In this document: in pieces, positions 49,849 to 62,361 of the stretch
Layout: the number at the start of each line of letters is the position of its first letter
Position numbering within the stretch: the first letter of the stretch is position 1
From: Cinnamomum chago
Lineage: Eukaryota > Streptophyta > Magnoliopsida > Laurales > Lauraceae
Length of the DNA: 64,000 bases
Assembly: GCA_038049695.1 (NCBI GenBank)
Contig: CP142458.1
Location: 64,327,501-64,391,500, forward strand
Direction: 5' to 3'
Translations under genes and position numbers: made by a program
Notes under the pieces: generated by a model
Database searches by the model: none
What the model was told of the DNA's origin: nothing
What the model saw: only the letters and a program-made list of their open reading frames with translations

Positions 49849-50330
49849 TGTACTTGGTCGACCGAGCACACTAAAACCTAAGAAAAAACAAGTCTTAGTT
49901 ATTTTTCCTGCAGAACTGACCATTCAGTGTGCGCGATCGACCGACCTGCAGTCCGGACGACCGAGCACACAGGTTCTGCAAGAAAATAGCTGGGAGCTGG
50001 ATTTTTCCTCAAATCCAGAAATTCTGTGTACTCGGTCGACCGAGCACACAGGACCTGCAGTGAAAATGCCTGAGAGCTGGGACATCACTTTTTCCAGGGT
50101 TTCTGTGTATGCGGTCGACCACCCAGGCCAGGAGGTCGACCGGACATACATGAAATTTCCTGAAAACAGATTATGTCTTCCAGGGCTGACCTAATCTTTT
50201 TCCAGTGCACTCGGTCAACCGACCAGGCCAAGAGGTCGACCGAGCACACTGCACCAGGGTCGACCTGGGGGTCAACCCCCAGTGTACTCGGTCGACCGAG
50301 CCCTGTGCCAGGTCCACTGAGCACACTGTG
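49849..50330. repeat. Cluster of degenerate GGTCGACCGAGCACAC repeats
   Basis: The palindrome-centred motif TACTCGGTCGACCGAGCACAC or close variants occur near 49850, 49930, 50026, 50105, 50205 and 50282, at roughly 77-100 base spacing. Element 1 has only diverged traces (27228-27380). Frames through the array are repeat translations and not genes. Confidence 0.8.
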
Positions 50331-51566
50331 TACAGTAATTTTTCAGTTTTCAGTATTCTGAAGATGTGATTGTTTGTGGGGCCCATTGACCATCCAAATG
50401 GACTTCTATTGATGTGCCAAGCCCGAGTCAATCGTGTGGCTCGACCTTGACTCGTGGGGACCACCAAGTAGGGTTTCGGTTATTTAATCTACGATGATTC
50501 GATCTTTAAGCGTTGTCAATGATGCCCGTAACCTCAAGAGCACCAAATACAATATCCTTTGGCATCTGAGACTCCATTTAAAGATCAAATTACCTGAGAT
50601 GGACCTGAACGTGATCCAATACCTAGGTTGGACTATTGTTATTTTCCCTATTAATTCTCATATTTGAAGTTCATACTTCACATTTCTTATTACTGTCACT
50701 CTTATGTCCTTAATGTAGTTGTTTACTGTTAATTAAATGGAAATTGATGACCTGAACCTAGGATATTTTAGAGGTGACACGATGGTGTGATTGGGAGAAA
50801 AATGACCGTGTCTGTGGCTAGACGGGCCCTTTTATGGCCTAAGTATGGATATGAGAACCCTTAGAATGGAGAGGTAGATTATACTAGACGTATAACTCAT
50901 TGTGTATGAGAATGAACTAAATATCATTGGTTATGGACTTGTTACCTCGTTTGGACTGTTTTAGACCAGGTCATGTGTTGATGGGCCTTGGTATGGATCC
51001 AACGAGTGGGCTTGGACTTGGATTGTAATCCATGGACTAATTGATATATAAACTTCTTAGAGACTTGGTTAGAACCTTGTTCACACAAGGCAAAGCCTAA
51101 ACAGACACAGACCTCTAGAGTTTCCTCGAGTCGGCATAGACATTCACTTGGTTGACTTAAGCTCAGCCTTTGGACTGATCATTCCTGGTATGAGCTATTT
51201 ATGAGTGTTGAGTGAGCTATCATGATGAGCTATGTTTTTAGATGGACGGTGTGATACCGAGTCCAGTATCCCCGAGTGATGAGTGTGGTGAGACTGTTGA
51301 GTGTTTTTGCGGGGTTAGTTATCCCCGGCATTTGTGAGATTCCCCGCCGCAACTGTGTTTAGTATGGGAGGGTCGCGGTATCCAGCTCGTGTGAATGTGC
51401 CATATTGTATTAGACTAGATGCTATATATATTCTGATTCTTTATGCTTATCTTGCTCAACTGCCTAGATCATGTATCTTGATATTCCTTAAACTGTGTAA
51501 CTGTCTCTACTCTTTTGATATATATGTCGTATGTTGCTTGTATACTGTGACTTGCCAGATCTTTAG

Positions 51567-51718
51567 ATCTGACCCATCTTTGGTGCTTAAGTCTCGACCC
51601 AGAGTACGCGGACGATGCGCTTGAGCTCGTAAAGGCGCCTGTAGCCGGAGATTACGGTTGGGGACCGACCGACCTCGATGTCGAGCCGGAGGTTGGAGAG
51701 CCACTACCTGGGCTTTAA
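51567..51718 (+). CDS. Conserved small reading frame inside long LTR-like element 2
   Basis: Counterpart of 25806-25957. It is preceded by ATCTTTAG (possible 3' splice site) and ends TAA at 51716-51718. It is the same length (152 bases) as the other copy with no gaps, while flanking DNA does contain indels (for example the T run just before the AG). Motifs LDPE, DDALELV, APVAG, WGP and VEPE are shared. Most silent differences are third-position changes. The reading frame runs in the direction of the TATA box. Function and family are not recognised. Confidence 0.35.
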
Positions 51719-52042
51719 GAGTTTACCTTTGTTTGGGTTTTTGGATCGATTTTGTAATGAGCTGGGTAGCAGTTAAAATGTAATTAATCCTTGATCTTAT
51801 CAGTTGATACTTTTAAACTAGACTACGGTTCTGCTCTTATTTGATATATTATGATACTCATTGCTTCCGTTTCACTTCTTAAGCTTCCGCAATTTAACCA
51901 TTGTTATTATCTTGTTCAAAAGTTTTAAATTTGACATCACTGCGAACCTACGATCTTGGAAGTTTTCGGATTTTCCGAAAAGTAGCGCGCCAACTTTGGG
52001 TATTCCGACGACTTTCTCAGTATCCGGAATTTGGGCGTTACA

Positions 52043-54430
52043 CTTACGGTGTTTGTTTTAGTAAAATATTCAACTTTATTTTATTATTTATCATATATAT
52101 ATTTTTTGTCCTTTTTTATTTTTATTTCTCATAAATTAATTTAAATGTTTATAAATTTTCATAATAATATCCCAAGAAAAATTTAAAAGAATTGTTATCT
52201 AAATATTGTTTGAAATGCTAAAAATTAGAGATCAAAATATGTGACTATATTCTCTAATAAACCCGATTGTCTTCCTTTTTACCCAAAAATTAAAAAAAAA
52301 ATTGCCTTTTTACATTAAAAAATGTTGTTTATAAGTTGTATATTAGCCATTTCCCACAACATTTTCCCAATAATATCTCAAGAAAAAAAAGATCTGAAAC
52401 AATAAATCCCATGAACAAGATTTGTGGCATCTCTCTCTCTCACACCCAATTTTGTTGCATAATTTTCATCAACATTTTGCTTTGATCTTCAGACTTCTTT
52501 GTATTTTTCTCATTTTTAGGCTGCACTTTCTTATTTTTATTCATTTTGAACCGCATAATTCTATCCATCATTAATAGATTTTTAATTTTCTTCTAAAAGA
52601 CTTTATTTTATATTTTATCCTTATTTTTGTTTCTTGATTGAGTTTTCTCGACTAAATTTGTTCCATCCAGGGTTGCAACTTGCACAAGTTCATATATGAT
52701 TGTATTTTTGAATGATAACAAGACTCCAATCCATGATTGTATTTTCATGACACTGAATACTTTCAAATTAACAATGCATCGGCACTTGTCCAACACAAAT
52801 TCTAGCTAGGTAAATCTAAACTCAAACTGGAACAATGAAACCTCAATGTCCCCAATTCAATTTACGATGCTGTTACAAGAGTTACTCCAAGGTATTAGAA
52901 AAGCAAGGGATAAGGCCCCGCATTTAGGCTGTTAGGCATTGAATATGGATTTGAGAGCCCCACCCTTACTCTCATATATAATACTGTGAGAGTAACTCTC
53001 GTCAGAATATCTCCATATATATATATTGCAAATAAATTCTGCATTCGCAAAGTTTTCATAAATCAGTAAAGTTGCTTTTTCTTTGAGAAAGGAAGAAAAG
53101 AACAAGGAAAATCCATAAATCACTATGGGAATGTTTTATTTTGAGAATGAATGAAGTAAAACTTGTTTGGATGGCATTTTCTTTCCTTCTATGTGCATCT
53201 ATAAAATCTCCTCCTCTCTTTTATCTCTCTGCATTTTCTCTCATACAAAATGCTCATCAAACAAGTTTTTCTTCATTCATTTTCAAAATAAAACATTCCT
53301 AAAATGATGCCAAACAAACTTGGAAGTGTGGAATTCCCTCATCAACAACACACTTGTGCAAACATTTATATTTCTTGAAAAAACATGGAAGTAATATTTG
53401 TTGGTAAAAAAAGATTATATGTTTGGTATAGCCACCTTTTTTTTTTCGTGATTAAAAAAATGAAAGAATGAAAGTTTTTTACATTCTTCACAAAACCCAT
53501 TTCAACAGAGGACACTGGGGTTTTGCATGTGTAGTAACATTTAACTATTAATAACCCTGGCTTACGATGAAAGTTGAGATAATTCCCCACATGCTTCTTC
53601 AACTTTTATAAACTAAAATGCCCTTAAATATGTGATATCTCATAACATATTTGTATGATTTTTCAACTTTTTAGTTTATGTGATATCAACGCAAAAAGTT
53701 CCCCTTTTATTGGGTTAAAAAATGCATATAACATGGTTAATATTGGGAAATTTCCAGAAAAGTAAAAAACTTTTTCACACATTTTCAAAAACTTTTCTTT
53801 CAATCAAGCCCTCTAAAAAAAGTCAAAATGCAACAAAAATCAATCTACTTTTTACCTAAAAAGTGAAAAAAAATTCCTTATCAAGCCACTAAAAATAAAA
53901 TTTCATCATATTATGATTAAACCTCCTCCGAATATTTTATTATCTCCTTAATCTTTACTTCACCGTACAAGTATTTTTACCAAACAAACCTATATTATAG
54001 ATTTATTATAAGTACAACTGTACAAGTTTCTTTGGAGTAAATGGAATTCATCCAACTTCCCTTTACAGAGAGAAGCAATCCCGACTCGCTGACTCAGTGG
54101 TGTCAGAAGTCAGATGTTGCAAATTCTAGTATTTTCAGAATTCGGACTTTTTGACGACTAATGTTTGGACTCCGAAGTTGTAGGTTCGGTAACACATTAG
54201 ATATTACAGGGAGTTTACCCGACTTTTCTCTTACACGAGGGATTAGTGGAGCCAAAGAGTTGGACTCCTCGGGATGAAGGGAAAAAAGGCGTAAAAAAAA
54301 AAGCCCAGTTTACACCGTCTATAGCTTTTTATAAGCTGTTATTTCCAACTCCTGCTCTCTCTACCAAACGTCCAAACGAGTCCTTGCCGTTCGAGAGAAT
54401 CAAAGAAAAAGTCTTCTTCCTCCCGTAAAT
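52043..54430. other. Intergenic DNA upstream of the SERINC gene
   Basis: AT-rich with many short T and A runs and no supported gene. The 3' part (about 54300-54430) probably contains the SERINC promoter; TTTTATAAGCTG near 54326 is a possible TATA element. Confidence 0.4.
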
Positions 54431-54698
54431 CCCTTGACCCCTGTTCCGATCATAACCCTAAAAATCCCATCAAACCCTAAAAATCTCGTCTCCTCCCACT
54501 CCAACTTTTTCCTTCTCCTGCAATTTGGGTTTCAAAACCTAATATTTTCTACAAAGGTCCCTCAATTAGGGATTTGTTTTTTTTTTTTAATTCTTCTTTT
54601 GCTAATCTGAATTGAATTCAAATTCTTCTTCCTCAGCTGATTTTCTTTGTATTTTGGTGATGTTTGGATTGGTAATGGAACAGGAATTGTGATTGAGA

Positions 54699-56374
54699 AT
54701 GTGGGCGGCTTCTTGCCTCGCCTCGTGCTGCGCCGCGTGCGCGTGCCAGGCATGCCAGACGGTGGTCGGAGGCATCAGCCGGCGCTCTGCGAGGATCGCG
54801 TACTGTGGCCTCTTCGGGCTTTCGCTGATTGTGTCTTGGATTCTGAGAGAGGTTGCTGCGCCTCTGATGGAAAAGATCCCATGTATGGTTTCTGAATTCC
54901 CCTTCTTTAATTTTCCATCATCTTGCTTTTCGCAAGCTGCTGGATGTGATTGTGATCGTGATTGATTTCTTTTTATTTATTGTTCTTTGGGTTGGGTTTC
55001 ATTCTGATGAAGTCATGCGTGAATTTTGTGATTGTGGTGTGTTTGATGAGAGAGAATCTCAGTAGCTGTGGGAATTATGTGAAAAATCTATATTTACATG
55101 CACTGTCAGACTTGTATGAATTTAACATTGAACTGAGTTGGATTTGCATGAGGGTGGAGGTCCCCCCATGGACTTGTTCAGAAGCCTACCCTTTTAACAT
55201 CCCTAGGGAAGTAAACTGATGAAAGAAATTAAGAAAGATCACTCTTTGATGGTATTGACATGTACATGGGAGTCTGAACCATATCATTCATTCCTTTTAA
55301 TTCTTCTTCTTTCTTCCCTTTTCTCTCATTTTCTAATTCAGGGTTTTTTTTATGATGTCTTTGGAAAAAATTGTTGAGGTTAACATCCACCCTCGCTCCT
55401 GGTTGGTCATAATTGTGGTCGAGCCTTTGCCCTCATCATAAAACCATTGTTGTGCCGTTTCCCATCACCAATTGGTTTTGGGATAAGTGGTAGCTCAATG
55501 GGGGTGTAAGATCCTACAAAAATCATAAATTTCTCTAAATGAGGTTATCCAAATCACCATATGAATTGAATCCAGCCCCTGAATTCCTTCTGATTTGATG
55601 ATTGTTTCCATCAAAACTGCACATGGCAAACATGGGGGATGTATGTATAGTTCATGCAAAGAGAGAAATTACATCGAGTGAAGTCTTGGCAGTGCTTGCA
55701 TTTTTTTTAATTTAAAGCAAAAGTAAAATAAAGTTCCTAAGCATTTCACTTGCAAATAGGCTCAATTGAGCCAAAAAGTCAAATAATTTCTGCCTTAATC
55801 TCTTTATCTGCCATACCTGTGTTCTAGTTGTCAATGTTGAACTGATCTCTTAATGGTCGTCTATGCAGGGATTAACCATTTCCATCAAACCCCAAATAGG
55901 GAATGGTTTGAAACAGATGCTGTTTTGCGGGTGAGCTTGGGAAACTTTCTATTTTTTACTATGCTGGCTATTATAATGATTGGAATCAAGGATCAGAAAG
56001 ATCCTCGAGATGGTTTGCACCATGGTGGGTGGATGATCAAGATCATTAGCTGGTGTCTCGTGGTATTGTTCATGTTTTTCGTTCCTAACGGCATCATCAG
56101 CTTCTATGGTAAGCTATTTATTTCAGAATTTGAAGCAACATCATGGTGCTTTTATTTATTTACTTATCTTTTTTTTCTTCTCGTCATGTTACCTATTTAT
56201 TTCGCTGAAAATGTATATCATTGTTGAGTTTTAAAAGTGTTCCAAGCATGTGTTATTTTCTTATGATACATGGGTGTTGTTTATTATGCATATGCTGCTG
56301 ACCTTGAAATTTGACATTGGATGTAGCATATATGAGCATCTATTTGTCTCTTTGGCTGTTGGGTGGTTTGCTAT

Positions 56375-56409
<35 letters not shown>

Positions 56410-59400
56410 GAATTCTCAAGAACTCCCCATTTTAAAAGCTCCCTTTTTTGCTCCCCTATGTTTTTAGGGCATGGGGCCCATCTTAAGCCAATTCAACCAT
56501 TTCACACATACTCCCCCTATGAATTGGTATAAAGCCCAAATTTGACACTCATCCAACTTTTTATCACCATTGGATTGAAATCACAAGAAAGTGATGCATG
56601 TAACCATTAAACTTTGGGGCCATGGATCAAGGGGTTAATATAATCTAATGGAGTTGAAAATTTTCACGTAGGTAGATCTCATCTAGATTATTCAATCTAG
56701 TGGTATTCCATGGTTGTCATACACTATAATGGGCCCAATTGGGAGGGGTGTTTTTTTTGAAAAAAAAACTCCCTGAGAGTTTTCTAGACATAATGGGGCA
56801 ACATGGTGGGGCCGACTTTATGATCCATCTGAACCATCCACCCACACGAGACCCCTTGAATTACACTAGATGCATCGAGTTTTAACCAATCCAAATGAAC
56901 CGGACTTTTGGATTGAGGGTCAAGTTTTTTCTATAATATAAAGTCGTTAAACTTGTGGGCCACGAGTGAAGGGGTTAGAGGCATGTTATTGACCCTAAAT
57001 TTGATTTCTGGGCACATCGAAAATGTCTATTTCCATCCCCCCAGTCCTGTTATCAGAGGGACACCATGTGGGCCCCATCAAGATGTCCCTCACCATAATA
57101 GTTGCGAGATGGATGCATATGAACATTCCTCTCTCTATATTTATACATACATACATACATATATATAATATTTTGGCTCATCTGGAGAATATTTACATTT
57201 TTTATCAAAATATCATATGTGATATATACGTGTGTGCTTGAATGTGTGCGTGCAAAGTTACCTTTCAAAATATATATATACCTATATATGTGAATAGTTG
57301 AATATGTTTAAAATACCAACATCACTAGGCAAAATAAATCAATTGCACTTTTTTTCTTTTTAATAAAAAAAATCCAAAATTATCAACATGCATAGTTAGT
57401 GTGAAAAATGAAAAAACTATTTTAAGAAAAGAATAAAGGGCAAAACCCATACCTTCTGTCAACTACTCTACCTCTGCTTGTTCTTCATTTCTCTCTAAAA
57501 CCTCCCAAAAATCCCACAAATTCTTATTTAAGAGGTTTCCTAATCGCTAGATAATATTTTAACAATATAAACACCAAAAAAAAAAAAGAAACGAAACAAA
57601 AGGAAAAAATGACAGAAAATAACCATTTGGTTGTTTCTATTGTCAGCCAGTCAAATCTCAAGAATCATTGCACTTTTTTTTCTTTTTACAATTGGAGTTT
57701 TTTCTTTTTAATAAAAAAATCCAAAATTATCAACTTGCATAGCTAGTGTGAAAAAAATGAAAAAACTATTTTTAGAAAAGAATAAAGGGCAAAACCCATA
57801 CCTTCTGTCAAATACTCTACCTCTGCTTGTTCTTCATTTCTCTCTAAAACCTCCCAAAAATCCTACAAATTCTTATTTAAGAGGTTTCCTAATCGCTAGA
57901 TAATATTTTAACAGTATAAACACCAAAAAAAAAGAAACGAAACGAAAGGAAAAAATGACAGAAAATAACCATTTGGCTGTTGCTATTGTCAGCCAGTCAA
58001 ATCTCAAGAATCTGCAATTAGATACAACCTCTACAGTAAATCGTTTTATAGGTAAAGGTTACTGCCAATAATTGGGAATCACTGTATAGATACAAATCTT
58101 TTTTCCCTGGGATTCAATAATGAATTATCGGATTCTATAACGAATCCTAGGATTTTAACAATATTGTTCCCATGTCCTACTTGCCCTGCACCGAATGAAC
58201 TCTATAAGTTTATTTGACTGTAAAGACAAGGAGATACAATGCACTTTTGAACCGTCCATCATAACAGATCTATGGAAGCTTGTTAGGATTGTGTTGGACT
58301 TCTCCACACGTGCCTTTGAAAAATCAATGCTTGTACATGGACAATAAAATGATTTCGATATATGAATATTTTTGAGTAATTTTTTATTGGTAATCAAGAA
58401 AATATTACTAAATACAAAGATAGATCACAAGACGGATTCTAGGCATTCTGACAATCAGTATAAGAGTAGCATGGCACTGGCCTCCCTTTGAGCACCTACT
58501 TTCTTGCACTCATTGGGTCGCTTTCAATGATCATTCGACCTGAGCAGTGCTCTCTAAAACCTGTTAACGCTTCTCTTACTGCCAAGACTTCCACCTTGTT
58601 TGATTTCCTTGAGCTCACCAGACCCAAGAAGAGGAGCAAAGATTTACCCTTCTTTCATCTCTCAGCACTTTAACACCTTCATGGCCTGGTTTTCCTTTGG
58701 TTGCCTTGTCAACGTTAAAACTTCAGCCAACTAGGTTTCAGAGGTAACCACTGTATTTAGTTTCTTTTGTTCTCTCCTCACTCACTATTATTTTTTTCCA
58801 CTTCCTCATAATATCTACTATTAAAAAATCCCAAAATTCCTTTCTACCTGAAGCTCGCTTCACTATTCTTTCATTAATCAAAACCACAGCTTCCTCTTCT
58901 TGTATGTCTTTGCACTCCTGTCTCTGTTCCCATATTGACCATATAACTACCCCAAGAACCATCCTCTACAAGACTTATCCTCTTCTTTGACAAGGTCCTC
59001 CAGTCCAATATATATGGATCTTCCAATGATTTAAAAATACCATTGATCACTCCTTGATTTGGTTCAAAATCATCATATACTTCACTTGCATACTATGCTT
59101 TACAAATGTCTTTAAAAAACATCTTGCATCTATTTATGAATTCCATTCCTTTTACTGAGACCCCTTCATTTTAATCCTCAATGCACCTGATATGATCAAT
59201 ATACCTGGTATCTCTTTCTTTGACTTTGGTAAGCTTATAAATCCCCTTATTTCTTTGATTTTAAATGCTGCGTAGAAGCTGTGGTAGAATCTTGTCTAGC
59301 TTGTCCATGCTATACTAATTTTCCTACCCATGTTAATCTCAAACCTGCCACTTTGTTCTGCAATAGATTAAAACAATTATTAGATTGTGCACATTCTTGT

Positions 59401-60970
59401 TGGATAGTACTCTAGGATTACAAATGAATTGGCCAATTATGTAATTAGGAGATAGATCACTTTAGGTATGAGCAAGTTCAGGTCACAAGATTAAACTTCT
59501 GAATCTTTTTGCTGCTCCAAAGCAAAGAGCTAAGTTGATAAGGTGCGATGATCTTTTCTCTCTTAACAATTGATCACTGTATAAACTATGAATTCTACAG
59601 GCTAAGAGATTTTTGATGCATTTTCTTCTATATGTTTAAAAATGCTATTTTTCTTTTTTGAAATGAATGTTTAATTTTATTTTTCTGTTTTCTTTTAGTA
59701 TCAACTTAATATGCTGACAGTATTAATGTTTATAACTGCAGAGACTACATCAAAGTTTGGCTCAGGATTGTTTCTTCTTGTTCAAGTTGTTCTCTTGTTG
59801 GATTTTGTGCATGGATGGAACGAAAAATGGGTTAAAAAGGATGAGCAGTTCTGGTTTGTTGAACTCTTTTCTCTCTACCTATTTTAGAGTGCAATTTGAA
59901 ATTTAAATCATTTTGTATCCTTTGCCCTTTATACTTATGATTGTTCTTTTTTTGATGCTGTGTCAGGTATGTGGCGTTGTTTGTTGTCTCACTTGCTTGT
60001 TATGTGATGACATTTTCCTTCACTGGGCTGCTCTTCCATTGGTTTACTCCATCAGGACATGATTGTGGTCTCAACACCTTTTTCATCGTCTTGACTTTGA
60101 TTCTTGTCTTTGTTTTTGCTGTTATTGCACTTCATCCAGCAGTAAGTTCCGATCTTCATATTCTATTTCTTAGAAAATAATTGTTGGCTCTGTTGAGGGT
60201 ACCCTTAGCATGCTATCAAACTTTTTTCATGCCTGTTTGGGCATACAATTGCCTATGGTGCTCTCCATTAGAATACTTGAAACTTTTTTGGTCGGTTCTG
60301 CAATGGTATACTTTCACATTATTTTTTCTGCATAGAGCTATGAAGTTTAAATGAACTTTAAGATGACCACAAAAGGCTCTTAGTTTTCATACCATAAAAG
60401 AGAAGGCATTTAGTTTCTTTTGGTACGTTATTACCCGTTACTCTGGAATCTATATACAAGTAAATTCTTCTCGTAGTTTTGTTTTCATTTTCCCTCTCTC
60501 CATCAAATTTAGTACCTATGTAACTATGTACCTGATCTGTTTGTTGCATTTATTTATTTATTCATTGAGAATGGTGTTTGTTTGTTTGTTGCATTTATGT
60601 GGTGATGCTATATCATGCATGTGCCTGTTGAAATACTTGCAAGTAGTTCATAAACACCCCCAACCCCACGAAAGGAGGAGAAAAAATGCACGAGTTTTAC
60701 TGACATATGGTTTCTATTGATGCAAACAGGTGAATGGCAGTCTTCTACCAGCTTCAGTCATATCGCTGTATTGCACCTACCTTTGCTATAGCGCACTTTC
60801 AAGTGAGCCAAGGGATTATGAGTGCAATGGCCTTCACAATCATTCAAAAGCTGTTTCCACAGGCACTCTTACATTGGGCCTGCTCACAACAGTTCTATCA
60901 GTTGTCTACTCTGCTGTTCGTGCTGGTTCTTCGTCTACTGTGCTATCACCGCCTAGCTCACCTCGTGCAG
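54699..60970 (+). CDS. Serine incorporator (SERINC/TMS) family membrane protein, exons 1-5, 3' end beyond window
   Basis: Multi-pass membrane protein of the SERINC/TMS family; animal members are associated with serine-derived lipids, the plant role is largely unknown. Exons: 54699-54882, 55869-56108, 59742-59853, 59967-60141 and 60730-60970. All introns are GT-AG and all phases join in frame, giving 317 codons plus one base. The ATG at 54699 follows an in-frame TGA (54690-54692). The N-terminus is cysteine-rich (CLASCCAACACQACQ), followed by a first membrane segment (YCGLFGLSLIVSWIL). Exon 2 has NREWFETDAVLRVSLGN and the loop KDPRDGLHHGGWMIK. Exons 3-5 have LLDFVHGWNEKW, HWFTPSGHDCGLNTFF, NGSLLPASVISLYCTYLCYS and EPRDYECNGLHNHS, all typical of plant members. 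Plant homologues are about 400 residues, so roughly 80-90 C-terminal residues are missing. The splice donor after exon 5 (GTCAGT) is intact and no later exon is visible before 64000. Confidence 0.93.
54883..55868 (+). other. SERINC intron 1
   Basis: GT at 54883, AG at 55867-55868. No transposon or other gene recognised inside. Confidence 0.85.
57343..58012. repeat. Tandem duplication, ~348-bp period
   Basis: Copy 1 (to about 57667) and copy 2 (from about 57700) share, in order, ATCCAAAATTATCAAC, AGGGCAAAACCCATACCTTC, AAGAGGTTTCCTAATCGC and CAGCCAGTCAAATCTCAAGA. They differ by a few substitutions and A/T run lengths, so the duplication is fairly recent. Confidence 0.92.
58400..58962 (-). mobile_element. 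L1-type LINE fragment with C-terminal RNase H-like region
   Basis: The minus strand encodes, with frameshifts, a WSIWEQRQ region (like the WNIWKERN block at the end of plant L1 zf-RVT). This is followed by FNVDKATKGKPGHEG, EVLAVREAL-like and MIIESDPMSA-like blocks of the RNase H domain attached to plant L1 elements. It is 5'-truncated and broken, inserted antisense to the SERINC gene. Confidence 0.6.
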
Positions 60971-61958
60971 GTCAGTGCATATTATAGTTTTGCAAAGAAA
61001 CTTCAATTTTAGGGATTTTTTCTCCATTCATTTTTGTAGTTTTTAATTTTTCTCTTTCAATTAAAAAAATAAATCAGTTTGCCCATGCAATTCACTTGAA
61101 AACCATTTGTCAACTAAATTAGAAAAGAGGTTGATGTTATTAACTTGATGCAACTTATTTAAAATAAAAACAATTGAAGTAGAAACTTTACTGAATATTC
61201 ACCTAATACAGTTCATCAGAACAACTTAGATATGTTTTCTTATAACCTTATAGATAACGTTTTTTCTATGGTTCACTTAAAAAAGAAGAAACAAAGAAAA
61301 AAGAGCAAAGCTGTTATATTAGACATTATTGATATTTAAGGGGTACTTCAACCTTCAAATGCTAGCCTTGATGGCCTTGATATTATCACTTTCGGTATGA
61401 GGATGATTTATCCAGTGCGACCAGGCTGTTGATAAGCAATTGATGGCCTGCTCTGTGCGAGCCTACTTGAATTCATGCCAATCTTGAGGAATGGGGATGT
61501 CAAAGCTCTATTTATAGCGTAAGGGTGTGAAAAAGAATGAAATCCCATAAAACATCATAACCATTGATTTAAGGGCCCCAATGTGGGACAATTTTGATCT
61601 CTTAAAAATGAAGTGCTTGTTTGTGTAACTTTTCCGTGATCATTCTGACAACAAATATAGGTTGATAAGTGCAGGATTTGGGGGGAGTATCAATTCATGA
61701 CCCAGTCCAGTTAATCATAGGTGGGTCCAGTTTGGCACCCAATTCGACACTCACCCATCTATATTCACTAGTGGAATAAAAAGTAAAAAATGGTTATAAA
61801 AAAAATAAAAATGCACTTTGTCAATTGTTATAAAAATAATTATAAAAAAAAGTAAAAAAAAAAAATGCACTTTGTCTGAGGACTAAAAATTGTTCAAATT
61901 TGAGGTCCCTTGAGATGTAGGTCAAGATGATTAGATCACCACTAATTTTTTGCACACC
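60971..61958 (+). other. Start of SERINC intron 5, non-coding
   Basis: Follows the donor at 60971. No exon resembling the conserved SERINC C-terminus is seen here or up to 64000, so the intron appears to be at least 3 kb long. Confidence 0.6.
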
Positions 61959-62361
61959 CAGTGGCGGCTCCAGAAGTTCAAGTCGGTGGGGTCAACAAAA
62001 GACTTATCTTTCACAAATCGAATAAATTTATTTTTACCTTTATCAACATTTGTCATCTACTTTTGATAATATTAGGATTTTCTCCTTCTAATACGGGGAG
62101 AATATCGTATTTAGAGGTTAAGTTAGGGTAAATGAAAACTTACCGACAAAATGTCTAAAAAATGGAATTTTCTTTAAAAAATAAAAATTGGGCCCATTAG
62201 TTTTTTTTTGGTAGACAAATGGCCCATTAACTTAGGCATTGAGTGGGGTCAAAAGCTTCCCATGACTTCAACTCATTAAAGATTTTTTTTTTAAATATTT
62301 TTCCAAATCTTAGTGGGGTCAATTGATTGACCCCACTGGGATCCATGTAGTGCCGCCCATG
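61959..62361. mobile_element. hAT-type MITE, 403 bp
   Basis: Flanked by perfect 8-bp duplications TGCACACC (61951-61958 and 62362-62369). The ends CAGTGGCGGC and (reverse complement of the right end) CATGGGCGGC match at 8 of 10 positions. An 8-bp duplication with CA-GGCGG ends fits the hAT superfamily. No coding capacity. Confidence 0.8.

Larger units (their letters stand above)
49001..52042 (+). mobile_element. Long LTR-like element 2, 3042 bp, same family as 25478-29635
   Basis: Starts TGCGAGGCCCCACCCTTGTG and ends GGAATTTGGGCGTTACA, with a perfect CTTAC duplication at 48996-49000 and 52043-52047. It is collinear with the reverse complement of element 1, for example the block around GACCTTGACTCGTGGGGACC (50440-50465) and the CCCGCCGCAACTGTGTT block (51344-51360). 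It is about 1.1 kb shorter. A TATA box lies at 49349-49356. No retroviral-type enzymes are encoded. It is most simply a solo LTR; the conserved reading frame 51567-51718 is listed separately. Confidence 0.8.
56109..59741 (+). other. SERINC intron 2, 3.6 kb, transposon-loaded
   Basis: GT at 56109-56110 and GCAG ending at 59741. It contains a TA/GA microsatellite (56375-56409), a ~350-bp tandem duplication (57343-58012) and a minus-strand L1 fragment (58400-58962). The size contrasts with introns 3 (113 bases) and 4 (588 bases). Confidence 0.85.

Noticed and set aside
49844..50467. Several 60-115 codon frames in long element 2
   Set aside because: They are translations of the GGTCGACC repeat cluster on both strands.
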